From Alistipes sp. (GTDB lineage Bacteria; Bacteroidota; Bacteroidia; Bacteroidales; Rikenellaceae): DNA of 64,000 bases. The position numbers and the translations under genes were made by a program. Below the pieces are notes generated by a model. That model worked only from the letters and a program-made list of their open reading frames with translations. It did no database searches and was not told where the DNA came from. Location of the stretch: contig JAFSDP010000005.1 of assembly GCA_017436185.1 (NCBI GenBank), positions 176,988-240,987 of the forward strand, written 5' to 3'. Below, one piece after another: positions 50,723-57,651 of the stretch. Position 1 is the first letter of the stretch; the number at the start of each line of letters is the position of its first letter.

Positions 50723-51337
50723 TTATTTCGTCATTTCGTCAATCTTGGCGATAAGGCTCTCGAACTCCTCGGGCTCATAGCCCACGGTAGCCATAACGAC
50801 CTGGCCTTGCTGGTCAATCAGGAAGTTGCGGGGAATGTAGTTCGAGGCGTATTGGTCGTAAATCGTGCGCTCGGCATCCAGACCCATTGGGAAGGTGTAG
50901 TTCATCTTGGTGCGGAAGTCGGCGACAGTTGCCTGCTCCTCGCCACGCGAAATGGGCAGGAAGACGAACGCTCGGTCGGCGAAGCGGTCGATCAGATCGC
51001 TCTGCACTCGTGTCAGCTCCTCACGGCAGGGAGGGCACCACGTGGCCCAGAAATTGACCAGCACCACTTTGCCCTTCAGCTTCGAGAGGGTCAGCTCCGA
51101 GCCATCGAACATCTTAACGGTAAAATCGGGGGCCTGCATCCCCTCCTTGACGAGGGTGGTCGAGGCGATTTCATCCTCCTGGCTCTGTTCGGTTTGGGGT
51201 GCCGGGGCGGTCGGCTCCTCGGCGGGGGTCATCTCGCCTACGGGGAGGAGGAAGATGACGGCCACTACTACGATGAGCAGGGCCACAAGCAGCCACAGTC
51301 GGGTCGTGCTTTGCTTTTTACGGGTTCTGATAGCCAT
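50723..51337 (-). CDS. TlpA-like membrane-anchored thioredoxin
   Basis: These proteins reduce or isomerise disulfides in the periplasm, for example in cytochrome c maturation. The 204-residue product has one N-terminal anchor (about 13-32), an acidic Pro/Glu linker (about 36-60) and a thioredoxin domain with the active site FWATWCPPCREEL (Cys pair near residues 99 and 102) and the cis-Pro region YIPRNFLID. It lies 4 nt after pyrH and 20 nt before frr, so it is cotranscribed with cytoplasmic genes. Its redox partner is unknown. Confidence 0.92.
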   Translation of the reverse strand: MAIRTRKKQSTTRLWLLVALLIVVVAVIFLLPVGEMTPAEEPTAPAPQTEQSQEDEIASTTLVKEGMQAPDFTVKMFDGSELTLSKLKGKVVLVNFWATWCPPCREELTRVQSDLIDRFADRAFVFLPISRGEEQATVADFRTKMNYTFPMGLDAERTIYDQYASNYIPRNFLIDQQGQVVMATVGYEPEEFESLIAKIDEMTK

Positions 51338-51341
51338 AGTG

Positions 51342-52052
51342 TTATGCCAATTTTACAAGGGTTCCTACCTTTTCGCCACCGAGCAGCTTGCAGAGGTTGC
51401 CGTAGCTGTCCATATCGAAGACGATGATTTGCAGTTTGTTCTCACGGCAGAGCGTGAAGGCGGTCTGGTCCATCACCTTCAAACGACGGGCCAAGACCTC
51501 GTCGAAGGTAATCTCGTCGAACTTGGTGGCGGTGGGGTCCTTCTCGGGGTCGGCCGTATAGACGCCATCGACACGGGTGCCCTTCAGCATCACATCGGCC
51601 TCAATCTCGATACCACGCAGGGCCGAGGCGGTGTCGGTCGTGAAGTAGGGGTTCGACGTGCCGCCGCCGATGATGACCACATAGCCGGCCTCCAGATACT
51701 CGATGGCCTTCGCCTTCGAGAAGTACTCGCCGATGGGCTCCATACGAATCGAGGTGAGCACCTTGCACTTCACGTCGTTGTCCTCGAGGGCCGACTGCAG
51801 GGCCAACGAGTTGATGATGGTGGCCAGCATACCCATCTGGTCGCCCTTGACACGGTCGAAGCCGCGCTTGGCACCCGTCATGCCACGGAAGATGTTGCCA
51901 CCACCGATGACGATCCCAATCTGCACACCCGTCTCACGGGCTGCCTTAATCTGTTCGGCGTAGGCCTGAAGCACCGTGGGGTCGAGGCCGTATTTCTGAC
52001 TGCCTTGGAGCGATTCTCCGCTCAGTTTGAGCAAAATTCGGTTGTATTTCAT
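51342..52052 (-). CDS. pyrH: UMP kinase
   Basis: PyrH makes UDP from UMP and ATP and is a hexameric amino-acid-kinase fold enzyme. The 236-residue product has RILLKLSGESLQG, GIVIGGGNIFRG, GDQMGMLATIINSLALQ, GGGTSNPYFTTDTASALRG and LKVMDQTAFTLC, all family motifs. ATG 52052 (MKYNRILLKLSG) is chosen; a longer frame from 52109 crosses the promoter. It heads the pyrH-thioredoxin-frr operon and is divergent from dxs. Confidence 0.97.
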   Translation of the reverse strand: MKYNRILLKLSGESLQGSQKYGLDPTVLQAYAEQIKAARETGVQIGIVIGGGNIFRGMTGAKRGFDRVKGDQMGMLATIINSLALQSALEDNDVKCKVLTSIRMEPIGEYFSKAKAIEYLEAGYVVIIGGGTSNPYFTTDTASALRGIEIEADVMLKGTRVDGVYTADPEKDPTATKFDEITFDEVLARRLKVMDQTAFTLCRENKLQIIVFDMDSYGNLCKLLGGEKVGTLVKLA

Positions 52053-52075
52053 AAGATATGAGCTAAATCGTAATG

Positions 52076-52083
52076 CGAAGATA
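52076..52083 (-). promoter_or_regulatory. pyrH operon -7 promoter element
   Basis: The reverse strand reads TATCTTCG, one base from TAnnTTTG, 23 nt before the pyrH ATG. Confidence 0.45.
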
Positions 52084-52092
52084 AAAAAAAAC

Positions 52093-52124
52093 TTTGAATT
52101 AACAGCCAAAAAACGTTATCTTTG
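52093..52124 (+). promoter_or_regulatory. dxs promoter
   Basis: TTTG (52093-52096), a 20-nt spacer and TATCTTTG (52117-52124) give a near-perfect promoter. The -7 box ends 7 nt before the ATG at 52132, so the transcript should be leaderless or have a leader of a few nt. Confidence 0.75.
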
Positions 52125-52131
52125 TGGTGCA

Positions 52132-54003
52132 ATGACGGCACAAAAGTATCAATACATCGATTTCATCAACTCGCCCGAGGAGCTGAAACGGCTCTCCGAG
52201 GCGGAGTTACAGGGCTATTGCGAGGAGCTTCGACGCTATATTGTCGAGGCCTGCTCGGTCAATCCCGGCCACCTGGGCTCGAGTCTGGGCGTGGTGGAAT
52301 TGACTGCTGCCTTGCACTATGTCTTCGACACGCCGAACGATAAATTGGTGTGGGATGTCGGCCACCAAACCTATGCCCACAAAATCATTACGGGTCGCCG
52401 TGAAGCCTTCCTCACGCAGCGCAAGAAGGGGGGCATCAGCGGTTTTCCGCGTCGTTCGGAAAGCCCCTATGATGCCTTTGGTGGCGGTCACGCATCCGTC
52501 TCTATTTCAGCTGCTTTCGGTATGGCCAAGGCGGCCGAGTTGCAGGGCGAAAAGTCGCACATCGTGGCCATCATCGGCGACGGTGCTCTGACGGGCGGCC
52601 TCTCGTTTGAGGGGTTGAACAACGCCGGTGCAAGCCGTCGCAGCGACCTGCTGGTCATCCTCAATGACAACAATATGGCCATCGACCAACCGACGGGTGC
52701 TATGAAGAGCTACCTGGTGAAGATTACCTCGTCGGTCCACTACAACCGCCTCAAGCAACGTCTGTGGGGCTGGTTGTCGCATACTCCCCGCCTGTTGCGC
52801 TTCCTGCAAAAGGCAGGCACGGCCACCAAGCAGGTGCTGCTCAACAAGAGCAACCTGTTCGAGAGTCTGAATTTCCGCTATTTCGGCCCCATTGACGGCC
52901 ACAACCTCACCGAGTTGATTCGCACGTTGCAGGCCCTCAAAGAGATTAAAGGCCCCAAACTGTTGCACGTTCGCACCAAGAAGGGCAAGGGCTATGGCCC
53001 CGCCGAGAAGGACCAACCGACCTGGCACGCTCCGGGCTGCTTCGACCCCGAGACGGGTGAACGTTACCAGTCGAAACGGGGCGTGGATCGCTATCAGGAT
53101 GTCTTCGGACAGACCATCATCGACCTTGCAAAGGAGGATAAGCGTGTGGTGGGAATCACCGCTGCAATGCCCTCGGGCTGCGGTTTGAGTGCGATGATGG
53201 AGCAGATGCCCGACCGAGTTTTCGATGTCGGCATCGCCGAGGGTCACGCCGTAACGTTTGCGGCAGGTCTGGCCTCGGAGGGGATGGTCCCCTTCTGCGC
53301 CATCTACTCGACCTTTATGCAGCGTGCCTTCGATAATCTGATTCACGATGTCGCCATCCAACAGCTGCCTGTCGTCTGCTGCCTCGACCGAGGCGGTCTG
53401 GTGGGCGAGGATGGTGTGACCCACCACGGACTGTTCGATATGGCGGCCTTCCGTTCGATTCCCTCGTTGGTGATTGCCGCCCCGAGAGACGAGTGGGAAC
53501 TGCGCCAACTGATGTACACAGCCAAGGAGTCGGGACGCCCCTTTGTGGTGCGCTACCCCCGAGGAATGGGCGAGGGTGTTGCGTGGCGCAACGAGCCCTT
53601 CACGACCCTCGAAATCGGCCGTGGAGAGACTTTGAAGCAGGGTTGTGATGTGGCACTGCTCACCGTCGGTACGACGGCTCACGAGGCTTCGGTGGCAATT
53701 GCCGAGGCCGAAAAGGCGGGCATCAGCGTGGCCCACTACGACCTGCGATACGTCAAGCCGCTCGATACGGCACTGCTCGACAAGGCGGCTGCATTGCCCC
53801 GCATTGTGACGGTCGAGGATGGCGTCCTGGCGGGTGGTGTTGGTGAGGCGGTGACGGCCTACCTCACGTCGAAGGGCTATCGGGGCGAGATTGTCCGCCT
53901 GGGAGTGCCCGACGAGTGGGTGCATCACGCTACCCCCACCGAACTGAAGGAGGAGTGCGGCTTCGATGCAGCGGCCATCCTGCGGGCCTTGAAAAAGGAA
54001 TAG
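52132..54003 (+). CDS. dxs: 1-deoxy-D-xylulose-5-phosphate synthase
   Basis: DXS makes deoxyxylulose phosphate from pyruvate and glyceraldehyde-3-phosphate with thiamine diphosphate, the first step of the MEP pathway. The 623-residue product has GHLGSSLGVVELTAALHYVF, the thiamine site GDGALTGGLSFEGLNNAG ending in NDNNMAI, the transketolase central domain with AEGHAVTFAAGLA and DRGGLVGEDGVTHHG, and a C-terminal domain. ATG 52132 (MTAQKYQYIDF) is chosen because earlier in-frame ATGs precede the promoter. A hairpin just after it overlaps the start of the lipocalin gene. Confidence 0.97.
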   Translation: MTAQKYQYIDFINSPEELKRLSEAELQGYCEELRRYIVEACSVNPGHLGSSLGVVELTAALHYVFDTPNDKLVWDVGHQTYAHKIITGRREAFLTQRKKGGISGFPRRSESPYDAFGGGHASVSISAAFGMAKAAELQGEKSHIVAIIGDGALTGGLSFEGLNNAGASRRSDLLVILNDNNMAIDQPTGAMKSYLVKITSSVHYNRLKQRLWGWLSHTPRLLRFLQKAGTATKQVLLNKSNLFESLNFRYFGPIDGHNLTELIRTLQALKEIKGPKLLHVRTKKGKGYGPAEKDQPTWHAPGCFDPETGERYQSKRGVDRYQDVFGQTIIDLAKEDKRVVGITAAMPSGCGLSAMMEQMPDRVFDVGIAEGHAVTFAAGLASEGMVPFCAIYSTFMQRAFDNLIHDVAIQQLPVVCCLDRGGLVGEDGVTHHGLFDMAAFRSIPSLVIAAPRDEWELRQLMYTAKESGRPFVVRYPRGMGEGVAWRNEPFTTLEIGRGETLKQGCDVALLTVGTTAHEASVAIAEAEKAGISVAHYDLRYVKPLDTALLDKAAALPRIVTVEDGVLAGGVGEAVTAYLTSKGYRGEIVRLGVPDEWVHHATPTELKEECGFDAAAILRALKKE

Positions 54004-54034
54004 AAACGGGCCTTTTTGGCACCGAATATGTAAT

Positions 54035-54069
54035 AAAGTGAGGTATGAAAACGATTCTTACCTCACTTT
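54035..54069 (+). promoter_or_regulatory. 11-bp hairpin across the lipocalin start codon
   Basis: AAAGTGAGGTA (54035-54045) pairs exactly with TACCTCACTTT (54059-54069). The A of the lipocalin ATG is the last base of the left arm, and the right arm, followed by a T-rich run, lies within signal-peptide codons. It may be the dxs terminator, a translation switch, or both. Confidence 0.6.
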
Positions 54070-54542
54070 TGTTTTGTCTGGCGGCCTCGGCTCCGATCGA
54101 TAACGAGCCGATTCGCACCGTCGATTTAGACCGTTTTATGGGTCGCTGGTATGAAATTGCCCGCTTCGATCACCGCTTCGAACGCCATTTGGAGAGCGTG
54201 AGCACCGAATACACGCTGCTCGACGACGGTAAAATTCGCATTGTAAATCAGGGTGTTGATGCCCGCACAGGAGCCAAAAAGGAGGCCGTAGGTCGGGGTC
54301 GTGTCACCTCGACCACAGGGCTGCTCCGAGTCGCCTTCTTCGGCTTCTTCTATGCCGATTACCGCATCTTGGAGCTCTCGCCCGACTACTCCTGGGCACT
54401 CGTTGGGGGTAATTCGGACCGCTATTTGTGGATTTTGTCCCGCACGCCGACCCTCCCGACAAAGACCCTGCAACAGATTCTGCACCTGGCCGAACAGCGG
54501 GGTTACGATACAAAAAGGCTGATCTATGTCGATCAGCCTTGA
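54045..54542 (+). CDS. Lipocalin family protein, Blc-like
   Basis: Bacterial lipocalins bind lipids such as lysophospholipids at the envelope. The 165-residue product has a signal peptide (about 1-16; it lacks a standard lipobox, so the mature protein may be periplasmic), the signature FMGRWYEIARFDHRFER (GxW motif), YRILELSPDYSWALVG and SDRYLWILSRTP, as in Blc. It lies 41 nt after dxs. Its start codon lies in a hairpin, and its last nine codons form the terminator stem of the convergent radical SAM gene. Confidence 0.92.
   Translation: MKTILTSLLFCLAASAPIDNEPIRTVDLDRFMGRWYEIARFDHRFERHLESVSTEYTLLDDGKIRIVNQGVDARTGAKKEAVGRGRVTSTTGLLRVAFFGFFYADYRILELSPDYSWALVGGNSDRYLWILSRTPTLPTKTLQQILHLAEQRGYDTKRLIYVDQP
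54512..54540 (-). terminator. Terminator of the radical SAM gene, inside the lipocalin 3' end
   Basis: AAGGCTGATC (54515-54524) pairs with GATCAGCCTT (54531-54540), loop of 6 nt, followed on the reverse strand by T5. It lies within the coding end of the lipocalin gene. Confidence 0.8.
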
Positions 54543-54560
54543 TAAGTCGTTCTGCGTGCT

Positions 54561-55337
54561 TTATCCCACCGCTACGCAGGCAATGCCCAAGGCACGCACC
54601 CGCTCGGCGATGAGGTCCAACTCGGCACGGGATACCTTTTCGAGACTTTGGCAGGGGGTGTCTCGGTCGAGCGAATAGACCATCACCTCCCGTGGACGAA
54701 TCTCGGCCACCAGCTTGAGCCACGCTGAAAGCTCCTCTTCGGAGGTGTTATCAAGGACGGTTTGGTCGATGACGCCACGCAGGAACATGGTCTGCAAAAC
54801 CATCTGACCTTCAAACTGTTTCATCTGCTCCACGATGCGCTCCACACGGTACGATGCCTGTTTGGGACGGTTGATGAGGGCGACTGTCTGATCGAAGGCC
54901 GAGTCGAGTTTTAAGATGTTGTTGTCCACCCGCCGCAGGGCACGACACACCTCCTCACGATGGAGTTGCGTGGCATTCGAGAGGACCGATATTTTGGCCT
55001 CGGGACAGAGACGGTTGCGTAACGCAAGGGTGTCGTCGATGATGGCCTCGAAATCGGGGTGCATCGTCGGCTCGCCATTGCCGGCAAAGGTGATCGTGTC
55101 GGGCGGAGTCCCCTCGGCGGCCATCTGCTGCAACTCCTCTTCGAGGGCACTACGCACCTCCTCACGACTGTTGAAACGCATCTCGCCCCGCCGCTCGGCA
55201 TTCCAGCCGCACTCGCAGTAGATGCAGTCGAACGAACAAATTTTGGCGTGTACAGGCAGCAGATTCACCCCGAGCGAAAGCCCGAGCCGCCGTGACCTTA
55301 CCGGCCCAAAAATAATGGCTTCAAAGAGAGCTGTCAT
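54561..55337 (-). CDS. Radical SAM protein of unknown specificity
   Basis: The 258-residue product has the S-adenosylmethionine cluster motif CSFDCIYC (CxxxCxxC, with a further Cys just after), GPVRSRRLGLSLGVNLLP before it, and FAGNGEPTMHPDFE and ISVLSNATQL after it, the layout of a standard radical SAM barrel. No SPASM or other extra domain is seen. Such stand-alone genes are common in Bacteroidales, and related proteins resemble wybutosine-type or activating enzymes; I cannot name a substrate. It ends 18 nt from the convergent lipocalin gene. Confidence 0.87.
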   Translation of the reverse strand: MTALFEAIIFGPVRSRRLGLSLGVNLLPVHAKICSFDCIYCECGWNAERRGEMRFNSREEVRSALEEELQQMAAEGTPPDTITFAGNGEPTMHPDFEAIIDDTLALRNRLCPEAKISVLSNATQLHREEVCRALRRVDNNILKLDSAFDQTVALINRPKQASYRVERIVEQMKQFEGQMVLQTMFLRGVIDQTVLDNTSEEELSAWLKLVAEIRPREVMVYSLDRDTPCQSLEKVSRAELDLIAERVRALGIACVAVG

Positions 55338-55384
55338 AGCGATTTATAAAGTGTTGTTTGCGGATGGGTCAAGGGGCATAAAAC

Positions 55385-55408
55385 AAAAAAGAGGCCTTTC
55401 AGCCTCTT
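55385..55408 (-). terminator. tRNA-Glu terminator
   Basis: On the reverse strand AAGAGGC pairs with GCCTCTT and runs into a T run at 55385-55390, just after the tRNA gene. Confidence 0.75.
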
Positions 55409-55414
55409 CTTTTG

Positions 55415-55486
55415 TAGTGGATAGGGGATTCGAACCCCTATGTCGTGCGTGAGAGGCACGTATCCTAGCCCTTAGATGAATCCACC
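55415..55486 (-). tRNA. tRNA-Glu (anticodon CTC)
   Basis: The 72-nt reverse-strand sequence folds into a full cloverleaf: acceptor GGTGGAT/ATCCACT with a G-U first pair, D stem ATCT/GGAT, anticodon stem CGTGC/GCACG with loop CTCTCAC (anticodon CTC, reading GAG), and T arm AGGGG-TTCGAAT-CCCCT. The discriminator base is A. The 3' CCA is not encoded. Confidence 0.93.
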
Positions 55487-55504
55487 ATTTCTTGTTTGGT
55501 GCTG

Positions 55505-55536
55505 CAAAGATAAGGCAAGTTTTTATTCCCTGCAAA
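55505..55536 (-). promoter_or_regulatory. tRNA-Glu promoter
   Basis: The reverse strand has TTTG (55533-55536), a 20-nt spacer and TATCTTTG (55505-55512), a near-perfect promoter 18 nt upstream of the mature tRNA. Confidence 0.75.
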
Positions 55537-55637
55537 TTTTTCGAGCAAAAAAATCTAAACTTTTTTCAAAATCGGCCTCACAGCCCTCTGTGGGGCACTT
55601 TTTGCAACTCCCATTTTGGAGGCGAAAATCGCCCTTT

Positions 55638-56198
55638 TTACAGTTTGACGAGCGATTTCACGGGGGCAATCTTTTCCAGGCGTTGTGCCCCCTGCAGTTC
55701 GGCCAGCTCGACTAGGAAGACAAATTCGCTGATCTCGACCTCGTATTCGACCCCTTCTTTTAGGATTTTGCGCCCTTGAAGCGATTGGGCGATCCCCTCG
55801 GCCGTGCCGCCCGTGGCCAGCACATCGTCGATAATCGAGAGGCGAATCTTGCCGTCGGTGACCTTGCCCGCAGCGATGTCGCTCAGGCGGTAATAGAGGT
55901 GGTCGGCGCCGTACTCCTTCTCGATGTCGATGGCCTGCAGGTCGCCCTCGGCGAAGGGGAGTTTGCCGCTCTTGCGGATGGGCACCAGGTTCTCGACCTC
56001 GGGCTTGGCGATGAGCAGCGGTGCAGCAAAGAGAAATCCACGTGCCTCGGGTGCTACCACATTCGGGGCGGTCACAGCCTCGGCTAAGCGGGCGGTCAGT
56101 TCGGCAAAGCGTTGTTTGTCCTGCATCAGGGGGATAATATCGACAAAGACGATCCCCTCTTTCGGGAAGTCTTTGTAAAATTTCAGGCTGTTTTTCAT
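55638..56198 (-). CDS. apt: Adenine phosphoribosyltransferase
   Basis: APRT converts adenine and PRPP to AMP in purine salvage. The 186-residue product has YKDFPKEGIVFVDIIPLM at the start, VAPEARGFLFAAPL, and the PRPP-binding LSIIDDVLATGGTAEGI. The length is slightly above the E. coli enzyme, with the C-terminal strand region EISEFVFLVELAELQG intact. It stands alone with a promoter TTTG-N19-TAACTTCG at 56219-56249. Confidence 0.95.
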   Translation of the reverse strand: MKNSLKFYKDFPKEGIVFVDIIPLMQDKQRFAELTARLAEAVTAPNVVAPEARGFLFAAPLLIAKPEVENLVPIRKSGKLPFAEGDLQAIDIEKEYGADHLYYRLSDIAAGKVTDGKIRLSIIDDVLATGGTAEGIAQSLQGRKILKEGVEYEVEISEFVFLVELAELQGAQRLEKIAPVKSLVKL

Positions 56199-56218
56199 AA
56201 TAGCACCTTTTACTGCAA

Positions 56219-56249
56219 CGAAGTTAGTAAAAAACAGATATAATACAAA
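56219..56249 (-). promoter_or_regulatory. apt promoter
   Basis: The reverse strand has TTTG (56246-56249), exactly 19 nt, then TAACTTCG (56219-56226), one base from the -7 consensus. Confidence 0.6.
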
Positions 56250-56254
56250 ACCTC

Positions 56255-56400
56255 CCTCAAAAAATGGCGCAGCCGCCCCGCCACGGAATCATTACCCTTA
56301 ACCCTAATATATGCTGCCGGAGGGTGGCTTTTTTTGTGGCGATGCGAAAAAATACCCGCTTCGTGCGATTTATTCCACCCCCGAGGGGCGGTTTTTTGAT
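56255..56400 (+). other. Hairpin-rich spacer before the pectinesterase gene
   Basis: Two terminator-like structures are seen on the forward strand: GCTGCC-GGAG-GGTGGC followed by T7 (about 56312-56335), and CCACCCC-CGA-GGGGCGG followed by T6 (about 56376-56397). A 48-codon frame from an ATG at about 56264 runs through both. No upstream forward gene needs a terminator here. It may be a dispersed repeat, a small RNA, or an attenuator. Confidence 0.45.
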
Positions 56401-56447
56401 TTCTTTGTAGTGTTAAAATGGCTGTGAAAACCCCAAATGAACACTAT

Positions 56448-57482
56448 ATGAAAAGATTGCTTTTTTTGTCGGTGGCCCTGGTGAGCTTTTTATCGCTCTC
56501 GGCTGCCCCCAAGGTCGGTTTTGAGGCAACCGTTGCGCTCGATGGTACCGGTGATTTTGTGTCGTTGCAGGAGGCGATTAACGCCGTACCCGACAACGCC
56601 GATTTCCGTTCGGTGATTTATATCAAAAACGGCGTTTATGACCGTGAGAAGCTCATTGTGCCCGCCTCGAAGCGCAACATTACCTTCCGCGGGCAGAGCC
56701 GTCGCAAGAGCATCATCAGCTACCATATGTATAATGGCCCCTCGCCTGAGACCCGAGGTCAGTTGCCCGTGGCCGACTACCACCGTTGGAAGTACGACCC
56801 GATGCTGGTCCGCACCTCGGCCACCATCATCATCCTTTCGGATGGATGTCGCTTTGAGAATCTGACCATCCGCAACACCGCCAAACCCCTCGGGCAGGCG
56901 CTGGCTGTGGCGGTCTGTGGCGACAAGACGAAGTTTTTGAGTTGTGACCTGTTGGGCTATCAGGATACCGTCTATCTCTGGACCGGTGGCAAGCGTACCT
57001 ACTTCGAGCGTTGTCTGGTGGTGGGGCGTACCGATTATATATATGGTGGCGGCATCGGCTACTTCTATCGCTGCCATATCAGCTCCTACGGTGGCGGCTG
57101 GATTACCGCCCCCTCGACCACCAAGGAGCAACAGTATGGCTTTGTCTTCGATCGCTGTCGTTTCACCTACCGACCCAACTCGCCCCGTGAGGGTGACGAC
57201 GGGCAGCCCTACGCCATTGGTCGCCCCTGGCACAACTATCCGAAGGTGATGGTCAAGCGCTCCCGCCTCTCGAAGGAGTTGCATCCGATGGGGTGGCTAC
57301 CCTGGAATATGCGCTATGCCCCGACCAGTCCCGACCTGCACCTCTACGAATACGACAACCGAGGGCGTGGTGCCGATATGAGTGGCCGCATCGAATGGGT
57401 GGGAATGCGTGAGCTGAATGCGCAAGAGGCTGAAAATTACCGCATTGAGCGTGTTTTTGGCGAGCACCCCGATCGCTGGTAG
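56448..57482 (+). CDS. Pectinesterase, CE8 family, secreted
   Basis: CE8 enzymes remove methyl esters from pectin. The 344-residue product has a signal peptide (MKRLLFLSVALVSFLSLSA) and a right-handed beta-helix with the family motifs GTGDFVSLQEAINAVP, GQALAVAV (catalytic-site Gln), CDLLGYQDTVY (acid/base Asp), GRTDYIYGGG (nucleophile Asp, in place of the commoner DFIFG) and IGRPWHNY (substrate Arg and Trp). ATG 56448 is chosen for the signal peptide. It lies 170 nt before the SusC gene on the same strand and probably supplies or trims substrate for it. No pectate lyase is in the window. Confidence 0.92.
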   Translation: MKRLLFLSVALVSFLSLSAAPKVGFEATVALDGTGDFVSLQEAINAVPDNADFRSVIYIKNGVYDREKLIVPASKRNITFRGQSRRKSIISYHMYNGPSPETRGQLPVADYHRWKYDPMLVRTSATIIILSDGCRFENLTIRNTAKPLGQALAVAVCGDKTKFLSCDLLGYQDTVYLWTGGKRTYFERCLVVGRTDYIYGGGIGYFYRCHISSYGGGWITAPSTTKEQQYGFVFDRCRFTYRPNSPREGDDGQPYAIGRPWHNYPKVMVKRSRLSKELHPMGWLPWNMRYAPTSPDLHLYEYDNRGRGADMSGRIEWVGMRELNAQEAENYRIERVFGEHPDRW

Positions 57483-57561
57483 AAAAAATCGGTCGATGCA
57501 ACTTTGTGAATTTTTCCACGCAAGGGGTAAAAAATTCCACATCCTCCGCCTACGGAATCTG

Positions 57562-57569
57562 TAATTTTG
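57562..57569 (+). promoter_or_regulatory. Possible susC -7 promoter element
   Basis: TAATTTTG fits TAnnTTTG and gives a leader of about 80 nt, A-rich and C-rich as usual for SusC genes. No -33 TTTG is seen. Confidence 0.4.
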
Positions 57570-57651
57570 TGTATCGAAAAGGACAAAAATTCCTGCTCAA
57601 AACTATAAACAACCAAAATAACCAATAAATGTCAAACCTAAAATGTGTAGA

